From contig JAQWOH010000025.1 of NCBI GenBank assembly GCA_029245955.1, positions 154,645-218,644 of the forward strand: a stretch of 64,000 bases of DNA. The letters are read 5' to 3'. Below, in pieces: positions 10,081 through 19,695 of the stretch. The DNA comes from Fuerstiella sp. GTDB taxonomy: Bacteria; Planctomycetota; Planctomycetia; Planctomycetales; Planctomycetaceae. The first letter of the stretch is position 1; each line of letters starts with the position of its first letter. The notes beneath the pieces are model-generated. The model saw nothing but the letters and a program-made list of their open reading frames with translations, was not told the origin of the DNA and did not search any database. The position numbers and the translations under genes were made by a program.

Positions 10081-10218
10081 GTGCTATGTCCTTTGATTTA
10101 GTCTGACGGTAAGAATTCGAGTACGAAACACACGGACGGGGTGCTTGCAGGAAATCCTTGAAACTACGTGCCAGCCTCAGACGTCTGCCTGTCCTGACAC
10201 AAGTGAAATCAGGGCTGG

Positions 10219-11589
10219 TCATCGCGTGACGGTTGCCAGTTCGCGCCACAGGTGGGCGCTCGCCAGGGTACCGTTATGGAAGTCTGCGACGTGGAAATGT
10301 TCGTTGGGGCTGTGCAAATCATCGGTATTCCGCCCCCAGCCAAGCAGCAATGTATCGATTCCCAAAATCTGCTGAAAGCTGGATACCACCGGGATCGATC
10401 CACCTTCCCGAATAAACACAGGCGAACTGCCGAACGCCGCCTGCAGAGCTTCACTGGCGGCGTTGATCCATTCACTGTTCGGGTCGAAGACAAACGCTTC
10501 GCATCCGTGAAACGTCAGAAACTCAAACGTTAGTCCTGGTGGACACTGTGCCTGCAGAAAGGATTCCAGTGCTGTCAGTATCTTCTGTGGGCTTTGTCCG
10601 GGCACAAGTCGGCAGGTCAGTTTTGCTGCGGCTTTTGACGGGACAATCGTCTTCGGTCCTTCGCCCGTGTATCCTCCGATGATGCCGTTGACGTCGCAGG
10701 TCGGTCGGGCCCAGCGGCGCTCCAGTGTTGAAAATTCTGCTTCACCAAAGACTGCAGAGCTGCCTGTGTCGGCCAGAAAACTGTCCTCAGAAAACGGCAG
10801 ACGCGAGAATTCCTGTTTCTCCTGTTCTGATAATTCGATCACGTCGTCGTAGAAGCCGGGGATCTGTACGCGTCCGGATTCGTCCACAAGGCTGCCGCAC
10901 AATCGGGCGACGGCATTAACGGGATTCGCCACGCTGCCGCCAAACACACCGCTGTGCAGGTCTTTGGACGGACCGGTCAGCCGGACTTCTGCCGCTACGA
11001 TTCCTCTCAAACCATACGTGATGGCAGGAATACCGTCACCGTATTGACTGGTGTCGCTGATGACAGCAACATCAGCTTTCAGCCGTTCCCTGTTGTCTGC
11101 CAGAAACACGTCCAGATTGTCACTGCCAACCTCTTCCTCGCCTTCGATCAGAAACTTGACATTGACGGGCATTCGGCCTGTTTTGTCGACCCACGCCTGA
11201 ATCGACTTTAGGTGTGTGAACACCTGCCCCTTGTCATCTGTGGCTCCACGTGCATAGATTTTGCCGTCGCGAATCTGTGGTTCGAAAGGGGGTGTCGTCC
11301 AGAGTTCGAGTGGATCGGGCGGCTGGACGTCGTAATGGCCGTACACCAGGACCGTGGGCAGAGAGGCATCTTCGATGCGTTCGCCATAGACAATCGGATG
11401 GCCCTTTGTGGGGATTATCTCAGCCGTCAGTCCCGCAGCGTTCATCGACTTCAGCACGAAATTCGCACAGCGCTGCATGTCAGGCTGAAAAGCGGAATCC
11501 GCGCTCACACTGGGAATTCTCAGGAACTCGAAGAGCTCGTCGAGTGCAGTTTGCCGCTGGTTGTTCAGATGCTGAAGAACGATATCCAC
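10219..11589 (-). CDS. M20 family metallopeptidase (dipeptidase)
   Basis: A 456-residue cytosolic zinc peptidase of the M20 dipeptidase/CNDP-like group. Metal and catalytic motifs are present in order: VYGHYDVQP (His85, Asp87), GATDDKG (Asp118), EGEEEVGS (catalytic Glu151 and metal Glu152), and a C-terminal histidine in SPNEHFHV. The dimerisation (lid) domain lies around residues 190-330 (HSGVFGGSVANP). The start is GTG with AAGGGAA at suitable spacing. It would cleave dipeptides or small N-acyl peptides; the exact substrate is unknown. It sits upstream of serS with no functional link evident. Confidence 0.93.
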   Translation of the reverse strand: MDIVLQHLNNQRQTALDELFEFLRIPSVSADSAFQPDMQRCANFVLKSMNAAGLTAEIIPTKGHPIVYGERIEDASLPTVLVYGHYDVQPPDPLELWTTPPFEPQIRDGKIYARGATDDKGQVFTHLKSIQAWVDKTGRMPVNVKFLIEGEEEVGSDNLDVFLADNRERLKADVAVISDTSQYGDGIPAITYGLRGIVAAEVRLTGPSKDLHSGVFGGSVANPVNAVARLCGSLVDESGRVQIPGFYDDVIELSEQEKQEFSRLPFSEDSFLADTGSSAVFGEAEFSTLERRWARPTCDVNGIIGGYTGEGPKTIVPSKAAAKLTCRLVPGQSPQKILTALESFLQAQCPPGLTFEFLTFHGCEAFVFDPNSEWINAASEALQAAFGSSPVFIREGGSIPVVSSFQQILGIDTLLLGWGRNTDDLHSPNEHFHVADFHNGTLASAHLWRELATVTR

Positions 11590-12339
11590 GTTTGATTCCC
11601 TTGTTTCAGTGAGAGCGGCGAACGCTCATTCCTGTTACTGTGATGCCGGTCCTGTCGGCGTTCGTTTCTGAAACTAACAGTTCCACTTGAAGCCCCGGGT
11701 TCGGTTCGTGGACCGGACTTTTCTTCGACCTGCTGCTGACTCTTCCCGCTGCGGACCATTTTCGGTCCACATGCCATCTCTGCCCGTGCCTCGTTGTATC
11801 GGTCCGCGTGATGCATTTCATTGCTTTGTCTGGCCAGTCACCAGCAGCAGACAAAGGAATGCCGGATTCAACGCTGACCTTTGTCCAGCGTGGTGTTTGT
11901 GAGAATGTGGTGGCTGCACAATCCGGGTGGCATATTCGCAGTCGGCCATTAATGGATTTGTGAGTTGCAAACGTGACTGACCGATGTGCTTTCGAATCCA
12001 TTGCCTGGGGAGCCGGCCGAGTGGCCCCGGGCCCCGAAAACGTTGCAGAATCGCGGCCCAGTGTAACAACCCTGCACAGACCTTCCACCTGTCACTTCCC
12101 ACGAATGCCTCGATTCGGAATCGGTTGTTTCTTGAATAAAGAGTCCACACTTGACTACTGGCATCGAGCAACGTGCGACGATATCGTTGCACTCATGGGG
12201 ATCTATCCATACAGTGAGCAGCCGACGGGTCGTCTTCGGCAACCAATTCTGTACGAGTGTTCGTGCTGGTTACTCAATTCCCATCGAATACGACACGTGA
12301 TTTTTTCATAGAGAAGCTAAGGACAAGGGCTGGGAACTG
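11590..12339. other. long gene-free divergent region
   Basis: About 750 bases between the M20 peptidase (-) and the STAS protein (+). Several medium open frames overlap each other on both strands, but none resembles a protein family or has a credible start. The region must carry the promoters of both flanking genes. No RNA gene was recognised. Confidence 0.4.
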
Positions 12340-12690
12340 ATGATCAATTTTAATTCCTACCAGTGGGAAAACGCCGACGATGTGTTGGTCGTCGAACTCT
12401 CAGGCAAACTGGACACCGACAGTGCCGAGACTTTCTTCGCTCAACTGGAGAAGGAAGTCGAAAGCGGTCACATCAATCTGGTATTTGACTGCAAGAAACT
12501 CGAGTTCATTTCGAGCCTTGGGTTCGGCATGATGATTCGTGCTCATTCGCGAATGCAGAAAGCGAACGGAGCCGTCAAGTTTGCAAGGCTGGAAGGGTTC
12601 ATTGCTGAGGCGTTCCAGGTTGTCGGGTTTCACAAGTTGTTCGAAAACTATGCCACAGTCGAAGATGCGGTCAAATCATTCGCTGACTGA
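12340..12690 (+). CDS. STAS-domain protein (anti-sigma factor antagonist-like)
   Basis: A 116-residue single STAS domain of the SpoIIAA/RsbV type. The conserved phospho-site loop reads EFISSLGFGMMIRAH, with Ser58 and Ser59 where the family is phosphorylated by a HATPase-type anti-sigma kinase. The usual Asp before the serine is replaced by Ile, a common variant. The ATG is preceded by GGGAAC. No cognate anti-sigma kinase, phosphatase or sigma factor is adjacent, so the protein acts in trans. It is convergent with the large cytochrome gene, with only 20 bases between the stops. Confidence 0.88.
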   Translation: MINFNSYQWENADDVLVVELSGKLDTDSAETFFAQLEKEVESGHINLVFDCKKLEFISSLGFGMMIRAHSRMQKANGAVKFARLEGFIAEAFQVVGFHKLFENYATVEDAVKSFAD

Positions 12691-12710
12691 CGCGATGACG
12701 TGCGATTGCA

Positions 12711-15700
12711 TCAGTAGTTCACAGGCTGAGATGATCTCAGGTAGGCAAACAGGTCGCGGATTTCGCGTTCGCTGAGTTTCTTCAGTGAGCCCTCAGGCAT
12801 GATTGACACTTTGCTGACGATCATCTCCTCAATCTCGTCACGTCGCAGGATGTTGTTCTGACCGTCCACGCCGCGGAGGACGACAACCTGACTGTCCTGG
12901 TCGGCCAGAAATCCGTTGAGGACACGCCCATCAGCCGTCAATACGATGTGGTTTTCAAATCCTTCTCGGATCTCAAGATTAGGGTTTACGACGTTCGCCA
13001 GAATGCGTTCCTGATTATCTCGTTTGAATGACGTCAGGTCCGGACCGATGTGACCGCCCTCTGCAAACAGTCGGTGACACTTGCCGCAGTTTTTCATGAA
13101 CAGTGGCTTGCCCTTCTTCGGATTTCCCGACGCACTGTTCAACAGAGCCGACAGCCGTGACACTTCGGCCTGCATTTGAGCGGTGGATGCGCCGGCTACT
13201 GAGCCCCAGTGTTTGCTCACCAGTTGTTTGATTTCTCTGTTGTCATGCAGCAGTATCTTGCGTAATCCCGTTTCTGAAACTGCGGTCGAATCAAGCGTGC
13301 CGGCGTTTATGGCATGCAGCAGCATGAGAGCCCACACGGGGCGACTGGCCAGCAGGGTTTCAGCCGCCAACATCGCATCTTCAGGAAGTTCCGCGAATCG
13401 ATCAACGACGCGTTCTCCAACTCGCATGTCGTCGTAAGCCTGCAGAGCGGTCAGTGCTGCGGATACCAGCGACGGATCTTTCTCGCTGTCAACAATCTGC
13501 AGCAGAACGGGGATAAACTCCGAGCGACGAACCTGTCCGAAGATCTCCAGATACTGTCGGCGAGTACCGAGCCCGGCTTTGGGATTGCCAGCCTCAGCCA
13601 CTGCTTCCGCGATCGCGTCGGCGTTACCCTGACGCAGCCGCAGCGCAACCGACCCTCCGCCGGTTGCAGCAATCGCGTTGACCAGCTTATCCGGAATATC
13701 TGCCAGGGAACGTCCCTTATACGCTTCTTCGAAACCTTTCAGCAGCAGTGCGGTGGATTCCCTGTCCGGAGATTTGTCGAACAGGTCTGCCGCGGCCAGC
13801 AGTTCTTCTCGAGTGCCCGCCAGGGCGTAACGCCTCATCAGACGTTCCGTCAGGTGCTGCGTCATCAGTGGACGCTTCCAGATGTCGTCATCGGACAGAA
13901 TGATGTCCAGAATCAGATCGCGTCCTGTGCCCGTTGACTTTGCTTCCAGAGCCCACCAGAGCAGCAGGGGCTGGTGAATGTCGGCCGCGTCTTCGTCGTA
14001 CTTCAGAAGATTACGGATGATAGGCAGCGCATCCTGTGCCGGAAGGCGTTTGGCAGATGATGCCAGCTGTTTTCGCACCTCGACGTACCCTTCGTCTGCC
14101 GCCAGTTCTGCCAGTGCCTGTGCAATCTGAGGGGCCACGTGATAATGATCGCACAGCAGACGCACTGTCCATGCTCGTACAAACTGATCTTCGTGTTTTA
14201 ACATCTCCCGGGCAACATCGGTGGTCAGTCCTCCGCTCAGGTGCAGGGCCCAGAGTGATTCGAGGGCTGTCTGGTCAGCGGACTGTCTGACCTGACTCAG
14301 CAGCGAAGGGACCAGGGAGGAGTCTGCGCGGTCGCCGATCAGCCGCAACGCCGCTTGACGATGCCATTTGGCGGAATGCTGCAACGTTTTGACCAGGTTT
14401 CCGTCGCCACCGAGTACAACCGAATTTTCGAGCGATTTGGCTTTGGGTTTCAGTTTGTAAATGCGCCCGCTGGTGCGGTCGATACGCCCGGCGTAATGAC
14501 TGCTGTGATCGATACGCTGCTCGTGCATATCTGCAACGTAGATACTGCCATCGGGACCGGTCTTGATGTCGACAGGACGAAACCACTGGTCGTCTGTTTT
14601 AATCACTCGCGAAATGTCTTCGGTTTCAAAAGACGACTGGTACGGGCGGAAATGGCTCATTACGACCTGACCCTGCAGCGGCTCGATTCCGAATAATCGG
14701 CCGTGGTACTCGGCAGGCAGTATTCCTTCTTCGTAGATGACGAAGTTGTGAGTGAACCGTGGCACGCTGTGATGCTTGATGTTTTCGAAGTAGCCGAAGG
14801 AATACGGATTGGACAGCGGACCATGCTTGCCGAATCCTTTCCGATAATAGCCGCCCTGCACGTAGTGAAAGCCGCGTGTGTCGCCGCCGTTGTGCCCGGA
14901 ATAGATGCGTCCCTGATTATCAATTTCAACTCCAAATGTGTTGCCGCCGCCTTCTGCAAAGACTTCAAATGTTTTGCGTTCCGGATGGTATCGCCAGATC
15001 TGCTGGCCCATGGTACGGATAGGTTTGTCCTTTGTTCCCGGCCTTTTGACGTTGGCGGAAACTGTGCTTCCCTGAGCTCCGTACAGCCAGCCGTCCGGGC
15101 CGAACCGCAGACTGTTGATGACCGAATGTGAGTCCTCCATTCCGAAGCCTTCCAGCAGCACTTCCGGATCGCCATCGGGAATGTCGTCGCCGTTCCTGTC
15201 GGGGTAGAACAGCAGGTATGGCGGATTCGTAACGAATGCTCCACCACGTCCGATGGCGACCGATGTTGCCAGGTTCAGTCCGTCGACAAAGATCTTGTGC
15301 TTGTCATAAACGCCGTCGCCATCCGTGTCTTCGTGAATCGAAATTCGATCTCTCCCTTTCGCACCGTGTGGTGGCGGCTCCGGAACTTTGTCGTAAACAC
15401 TCCGCAGGTAAACGTCGCGGCTTACCATCTTTACGCCGGCAATATCGGGGTACTGCCGATATTCCATTACCCACATGCGGCCTCGTGTGTCCCATGTCAT
15501 GAACAACGGCTGAGCAATCTGTGGCTCACTCAAAACAAGCTGAATTTCCAGGTCGTCCGGCACCTGGAAATTCTTTTCCGCCTCCTTTGGTGTCAATGGA
15601 TCATTATCGCCTTTGCGGCGAGTTACATAGCGTTCGACATCGTCAACCTGATCCGGTTGCGAGTATCCGGCCCGCTTTCGGATAGCTGCTTCTGCCAGTT

Positions 15701-16262
15701 GCTGCGTGACGTCGATGCCGAAGTCAGCGGCCGACGCCGTTGCATAGCTCACATCATCACCGGGGCGATAATGCCAGTTGCCATCCAGCCGAATCCCCTG
15801 ATGCCTGTCTATATTTAACAGCACGGGCGGAGCCACGCTGAAGTTCGGTCGCGGATCGTTCTGAAAAACGCGAACTGCGATGCAGTTGAATTCACCAGCT
15901 TTGATAAGGCTTGAAGCAACCGTGTAACGCCCTTTTTCACCAAGGCCGCTGCGAAACTGCGGAGGGAATGTTCCGGTCGCTCCGACCTTCGTTCCGTTCA
16001 CATAGGTTGAACGTGCGTCATCCAGAGCTTCCATGAATAAAGTCAGCTCTGTCCCCTGCCAGTCAGCGGGCACTCTGACCAGCGCCCGGTACCATGAGAA
16101 TCCGTCCACCGGCGCCAGCTCCCCCTTCGGCATCTTGCGCCAGACATCGGGAACCGTTACGGTATGCCAACCGTCCGGCGGATCTGCCTGAGAAGATGGT
16201 GTGACGAAAAACCAAATTGAAACGACGGTGCACAACGACAGGTACAGGACACGACAGGACAT
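12711..16262 (-). CDS. PVC-type cytochrome c / HEAT-repeat protein with N-terminal jelly-roll domain
   Basis: A 1,183-residue exported protein. A signal peptide occupies about residues 1-26. Residues ~30-150 look like a galactose-binding-type beta-sandwich of glycosidase accessory modules (WYRALVRVPADW, YVNGTKVGATGTFPP). A dehydrogenase-like propeller spans ~230-610, HEAT-like helices ~620-1030, and the PVC-type haem domain the end, with CGKCH at residues 1059-1063. The haem region is typical (GPDLTSF, NPNLEIREGFENHIV). The sandwich module is an addition relative to the first cytochrome in this window and suggests a role on polysaccharide. Start: ATG with a weak ribosome binding site. Confidence 0.9.
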   Translation of the reverse strand: MSCRVLYLSLCTVVSIWFFVTPSSQADPPDGWHTVTVPDVWRKMPKGELAPVDGFSWYRALVRVPADWQGTELTLFMEALDDARSTYVNGTKVGATGTFPPQFRSGLGEKGRYTVASSLIKAGEFNCIAVRVFQNDPRPNFSVAPPVLLNIDRHQGIRLDGNWHYRPGDDVSYATASAADFGIDVTQQLAEAAIRKRAGYSQPDQVDDVERYVTRRKGDNDPLTPKEAEKNFQVPDDLEIQLVLSEPQIAQPLFMTWDTRGRMWVMEYRQYPDIAGVKMVSRDVYLRSVYDKVPEPPPHGAKGRDRISIHEDTDGDGVYDKHKIFVDGLNLATSVAIGRGGAFVTNPPYLLFYPDRNGDDIPDGDPEVLLEGFGMEDSHSVINSLRFGPDGWLYGAQGSTVSANVKRPGTKDKPIRTMGQQIWRYHPERKTFEVFAEGGGNTFGVEIDNQGRIYSGHNGGDTRGFHYVQGGYYRKGFGKHGPLSNPYSFGYFENIKHHSVPRFTHNFVIYEEGILPAEYHGRLFGIEPLQGQVVMSHFRPYQSSFETEDISRVIKTDDQWFRPVDIKTGPDGSIYVADMHEQRIDHSSHYAGRIDRTSGRIYKLKPKAKSLENSVVLGGDGNLVKTLQHSAKWHRQAALRLIGDRADSSLVPSLLSQVRQSADQTALESLWALHLSGGLTTDVAREMLKHEDQFVRAWTVRLLCDHYHVAPQIAQALAELAADEGYVEVRKQLASSAKRLPAQDALPIIRNLLKYDEDAADIHQPLLLWWALEAKSTGTGRDLILDIILSDDDIWKRPLMTQHLTERLMRRYALAGTREELLAAADLFDKSPDRESTALLLKGFEEAYKGRSLADIPDKLVNAIAATGGGSVALRLRQGNADAIAEAVAEAGNPKAGLGTRRQYLEIFGQVRRSEFIPVLLQIVDSEKDPSLVSAALTALQAYDDMRVGERVVDRFAELPEDAMLAAETLLASRPVWALMLLHAINAGTLDSTAVSETGLRKILLHDNREIKQLVSKHWGSVAGASTAQMQAEVSRLSALLNSASGNPKKGKPLFMKNCGKCHRLFAEGGHIGPDLTSFKRDNQERILANVVNPNLEIREGFENHIVLTADGRVLNGFLADQDSQVVVLRGVDGQNNILRRDEIEEMIVSKVSIMPEGSLKKLSEREIRDLFAYLRSSQPVNY

Positions 16263-16646
16263 AAGCGTTCACTTGCAGGGGCAGGGTGGTGAGTGGAGGA
16301 CTGCGATTATTCCCTTATCTCACCAAAAATGCACGTGAACCACCATGAACATGATGCATTTCAAACACAGATTCCCGCTTACGTGCGATGATCGTGAAGG
16401 CCCCGGATCTTCCTTTTCGTACAGATCGAGGGTGGTGTTACGGACAGGAGGCAGCAGAGAGTACAGAACACGTCGAGCCCGAGTTTTCTGCGCTATTCTG
16501 TAAAATGTTCCGGTTTTCCGAATTGTGTGTAACGCTGTCTGATCAGTAATTAACTGACCGTCGAGTAAGCTCCGTTTGATAACATTGACTGCCTGTCTTC
16601 CCGGTCAACGAACCGCCGAAGTCGGATCTCCGATCCTGTCCCTGAT
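16263..16646. other. intergenic region upstream of the second cytochrome gene
   Basis: About 380 bases between the second cytochrome gene (start at 16262, minus strand) and the pseudogene on the plus strand. It probably contains the cytochrome promoter. No gene or clear hairpin is seen. Confidence 0.4.
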
Positions 16647-17497
16647 ATGCAGGAACGATTCATCGCCGGATTCAGAAAATCGAGTGTGAAGATAGACGCT
16701 GGTGAGCCGCGTGAGGTGACATTCTCGCCGGATGGCAGTCAGGTTGTTTCTACGAATTATCATCTGACGCCCGAAACGGCTAAACGACCGACGTCTGCCT
16801 TGCAGACGTCCACCGTCGGTGTGACTGTAGCGGTCTCGGTCTCGGGAGAAGAAATTGCCACATTGGCCGGGAGCAGGTATCGATGGCGGAACGGTGATCC
16901 TGGAATAACCGGCAACGAGTTTCAGGTCTTACGGCAGCCGATGGACCATTTTGTTTCATGCAGGACAACACTCAACTCTGCTATATCGCCGGCGAAGCAG
17001 GCTTCAAAGTGCTGAATACCTAAACGGGACAAATCATGTCGCCGGGGCAGCTCGAAGCAGTTGGGGCAATTGTATAACGGCTGCCTGGTCGAAGGATTCT
17101 GGACTGTGCCGGTTACGGTGAGTTTCATCTGTACCGTAGTGCACAGTCCAGCATCCCGGTTTGCTATTTTCAGACTCCTCACTGGCTGTCCGATGGTTGC
17201 CGTCTGCTGGCGGAAATAACCACCGCAGCCGGGGCGGGAGTTATGACATCGGAAGACGCCGGTTCGAAAAAATTCGAAGACCATGTGGTCATGGTCTCTC
17301 TTCACGAGGATGGTCGCCTGCTGACGCTGTCGCCGTCCGAATTTCACGAACAAAATTTACGGTCCGAAAAAGGTGAAGTTCCTGTGGTGATCCAACCGCG
17401 CGGCGGCAACGCTGACAAATGCAGGTTATGGTCTTCTGCAGGGGACGCTCACCGGACCACACTTCGTGCCGCGGAAGCCGTTTATATATTGTCGTAG
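16647..17497 (+). pseudogene. decayed WD40/TolB-like beta-propeller gene
   Basis: Several adjacent frames carry propeller-like text broken by frameshifts and stops. The first frame has EVTFSPDGSQVVS (WD40-like) and VSGEEIATLAG. From 16958 another frame gives DNTQLCYIAGEAGFKVLNT, a stop at 17021, then TGQ, where an intact family member would read LNTxTGQ. Further frames around 17160-17495 continue with WLSDGCRLLAEIT and VVMVSLHEDGRLLTLSP. The order and spacing suit a degraded repeat protein rather than separate small genes. The original length and product are unknown. Confidence 0.5.
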
Positions 17498-17554
17498 ACG
17501 ATACTGGTTCGTGGGATTAACGAAGCTGCTCGTGAAAAGTATTTTTCGCGGCCA

Positions 17555-17585
17555 CAGGGTAACAGCGTTTTACGCTGTTACCCTG
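17555..17585 (-). terminator. perfect 13-bp hairpin abutting the lipoprotein stop codon
   Basis: cagggtaacagcg and its exact inverse are separated by a five-base loop. The hairpin starts at the base after the stop codon of the minus-strand lipoprotein. No U-run follows on the minus strand, so it is either a Rho-independent-like terminator lacking a tract or a 3' stability hairpin. Confidence 0.5.
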
Positions 17586-17765
17586 TCAATTTGACTTGTC
17601 AGTCTTGGGCGGTGTCGATTCCTCGATCGTGTCGTCCGGGGCATCTGCAGTGCTTGATGAGGCCGCCGAAGGAGACTGTGGCGGGGAAACGGATCGGCGT
17701 TCGCTGCAGCCCGCCGGCAACATAGATGACGCAACTATGACGCAGACAGTCAGCAGCACTCTCAT
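17586..17765 (-). CDS. small Ser/Pro-rich lipoprotein
   Basis: A 59-residue product with a lipoprotein signal: MRVLLTVCVIVASSMLPAGC, where the lipobox LPAGC places the lipidated cysteine at about residue 20. The mature part is ~40 residues, Ser/Pro/Asp/Thr-rich and unstructured-looking. The ATG at 17765 was chosen because the signal follows directly; the frame is open further upstream to 17900 with no better start. No strong ribosome binding site is visible. Function unknown; small lipoproteins of this kind are common in planctomycetes. Confidence 0.55.
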   Translation of the reverse strand: MRVLLTVCVIVASSMLPAGCSERRSVSPPQSPSAASSSTADAPDDTIEESTPPKTDKSN

Positions 17766-18412
17766 TTTCGCAGCGATACAGTTGGGGCGCGAAGTCGGAC
17801 GGCTCATGAGGGTTCCGTTAAGGGGCATAAAAATAGCATAAAAATGAATCAAAGCATCCAGCCGGCAATTGATCGATGATGCCGACAGCCGAGGCATCAT
17901 GTCGAAGTGATGATGAACAATGAAGGTTTGCTCGGCCGATTAGCGTTTCGACGATAGAAATTAGCGACGTTGAACGAGACTTGAGGCGAAGGGCTGTATA
18001 GGTTGCGGGAGATGGGAATCTTAAGGTGGTTCATTGGCGAACGGGTGTGGGGTGTTGTAAACACCATTTTAGAAACAACTTACGAAGAAAGTTCGGGCAA
18101 TCGTCCATGGTTGGATTGACCAAACATCAGAATCTGTAGCGATTGTGCGGATTTTTCTGAAAATCCGGGGGTGTGTTGTCGATAAGGCATGATGTTGTGC
18201 GTTCTTTTTCCGCACATCGTCCGTTCTTTGACAACTCAATCTGAAGACATGATCCAGTGCGAACATTGGGTTTGGCAGGGCCAGTCCGGTCTGATCGCGA
18301 AACGTGTATCGAACAAGGGTCTTGACAGTAAGTCTATTGTAACCATACAGTTGAGTCATTCTGGCGGTTGCATAAAGATACTCAAAAGGCCCTTTCTCGG
18401 GAGACTTTGGTC
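17766..18412. other. long leader/intergenic region upstream of the HU gene
   Basis: About 650 bases between the small lipoprotein (-) and HU (+). A TTGACA hexamer at 18322-18327 followed by a weak CATACA at 16 bases could be the HU promoter. A second TTGACA near 18230 has no fitting -10. No protein-like frame or RNA gene was recognised. Confidence 0.4.
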
Positions 18413-18874
18413 GTGACCAAGAAAGAGATTGTGAAAGCAATTTCGGAAGAGCTGGGGCTGACCCAGCTGAAGACGAAAGAAATCGTTCAAAAGACCTTTG
18501 ATGCCATCGTGGAAACGCTCGTCACCGACCGCCGTATCGAGTTACGGAACTTTGGAGTGTTTGAGGTCAAAAAACGGGCGGCTCGAAAGGCCCGCAATCC
18601 TCGGACCGGCGGACAGGTGGAAGTCCCTGCCAAGTTTGTAGTTACGTTCAAACCTGGCAAGGAAATGGAAGAGCGAGTGTTGCAGCTGGAAGAAGCCGAG
18701 TTCGCTCGCGAACAGGCGGAACGGGCTGCCCAGGCGGCAGCTTCCAATCCGGTGCCGTTGCCCTATTCGGGTAGCATGCCGACTTCTCCTGCACAGCACG
18801 GGCCAGGAACAATAGATCCACAGCCTGTTTACAAGCCACCAGCAGGCCCATCTCCAAACAGTAATAACGGCTGA
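18413..18874 (+). CDS. HU-family DNA-binding protein with extended C-terminal tail
   Basis: A 153-residue HU/IHF-type nucleoid protein. The HU fold covers residues 1-~95: [16 protein letters not shown] for the helices, and the DNA-contacting arm around [18 protein letters not shown]. The remaining ~58 residues start as an Ala/Glu helix and pass into a Pro/Ser/Gly/Asn-rich tail, roughly 60 residues more than a standard ~90-residue HU. The start is GTG with GGGAG nine bases upstream; an upstream in-frame start at 18368 lacks this. It bends and compacts DNA as a dimer; the role of the tail is unknown. Confidence 0.9.
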   Translation: MTKKEIVKAISEELGLTQLKTKEIVQKTFDAIVETLVTDRRIELRNFGVFEVKKRAARKARNPRTGGQVEVPAKFVVTFKPGKEMEERVLQLEEAEFAREQAERAAQAAASNPVPLPYSGSMPTSPAQHGPGTIDPQPVYKPPAGPSPNSNNG

Positions 18875-19042
18875 AAAGCTGTTGCAGTGGCATCAGATCA
18901 TGTTTTCAGGTTGAGTTGTCGGATACGAAATTGGACAACCGCTCATTGAGCATCGGAAACAACGGGAACTGATCAATCGGCGTCTGGATCTGAAAGTGCG
19001 ACACCGCACAATGATCACGAGCCGAGTCCACGGAAGGACACG

Positions 19043-19270
19043 ATGATGAAACTGCGAAAACGTCTTCTCATGGGATTACTGCTGGGATGCATGTCCTTCA
19101 ATCTTGGATGTGCAATGCCGATCTGGCACCCTTCTCCGGACATTCGCGCCCGACAATTAATCTACTCGTCCGAAAGTTTGCGGCACATCCCGGAAATCTG
19201 GGAACGCATCTGGGGTCTTGAGCTGCCGGACCTGGCGACGCCCTACCGAGTCCATGGTGGCGTGATTTAA
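19043..19270 (+). CDS. small lipoprotein, function unknown
   Basis: A 75-residue product with a clear lipoprotein signal (LLMGLLLGCMSFNLGC; lipidated Cys near residue 23). The short mature part contains YSSESLRHIPEIWERIWGL and ends in RVHGGVI. AAGGA lies about ten bases before the ATG. A terminator-like hairpin follows the stop, so it looks like a complete monocistronic unit. I do not recognise the family; its size and the conserved-looking Trp/Pro pattern suggest a real planctomycete gene rather than chance. Confidence 0.7.
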   Translation: MMKLRKRLLMGLLLGCMSFNLGCAMPIWHPSPDIRARQLIYSSESLRHIPEIWERIWGLELPDLATPYRVHGGVI

Positions 19271-19695
19271 ACGCACTGCCACGCAAAGTATCACCAACGA
19301 TCATGAAGACCGCCTAACGCCCCGCGCAGGACGGTCTTCGTTTGTATTAGGCCACGAGCATTGTCATTCGGCACGAATGAAGTCCGGCGTTCTGTCGCTG
19401 CCGCGACACGAGAGGTCGTTCTTAACCTCGTCACTAGCGGCATGCAGCATTTTCCGGGCCGTCCACGGGTGTTGTGACGACCCAACGCCGGCAGAAAATG
19501 GGCATGCGTAAACCGAGAATGCCGGAACATTCCGACGACGCGCCAGGGCTGGTGTGTACGACAGGTGAACACTGCGTCACCCCCGCAATATGTTGAAAGC
19601 AGGCAGCTTCCCTGGTATTCTGATTCTGCTGTTGAATCGCAGGGCCCGGGCTTTCGGTAATAACACGCCGCGCATTATTCGGACGCACATTTTGA
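19271..19695. other. intergenic region
   Basis: About 425 bases between the small lipoprotein and the TPR gene. It holds the terminator-like hairpin near 19305-19345 and presumably the promoter of the TPR/CRTAC1 block. No further gene was recognised. Confidence 0.4.
19305..19346 (+). terminator. terminator-like hairpin after the small lipoprotein
   Basis: An eight-base perfect stem, gaagaccg at 19305-19312 and cggtcttc at 19332-19339, is followed by the T-rich gtttgta. The loop is 19 bases and GC-rich. It lies 35 bases after the stop codon, in the position expected for an intrinsic terminator. Confidence 0.6.
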
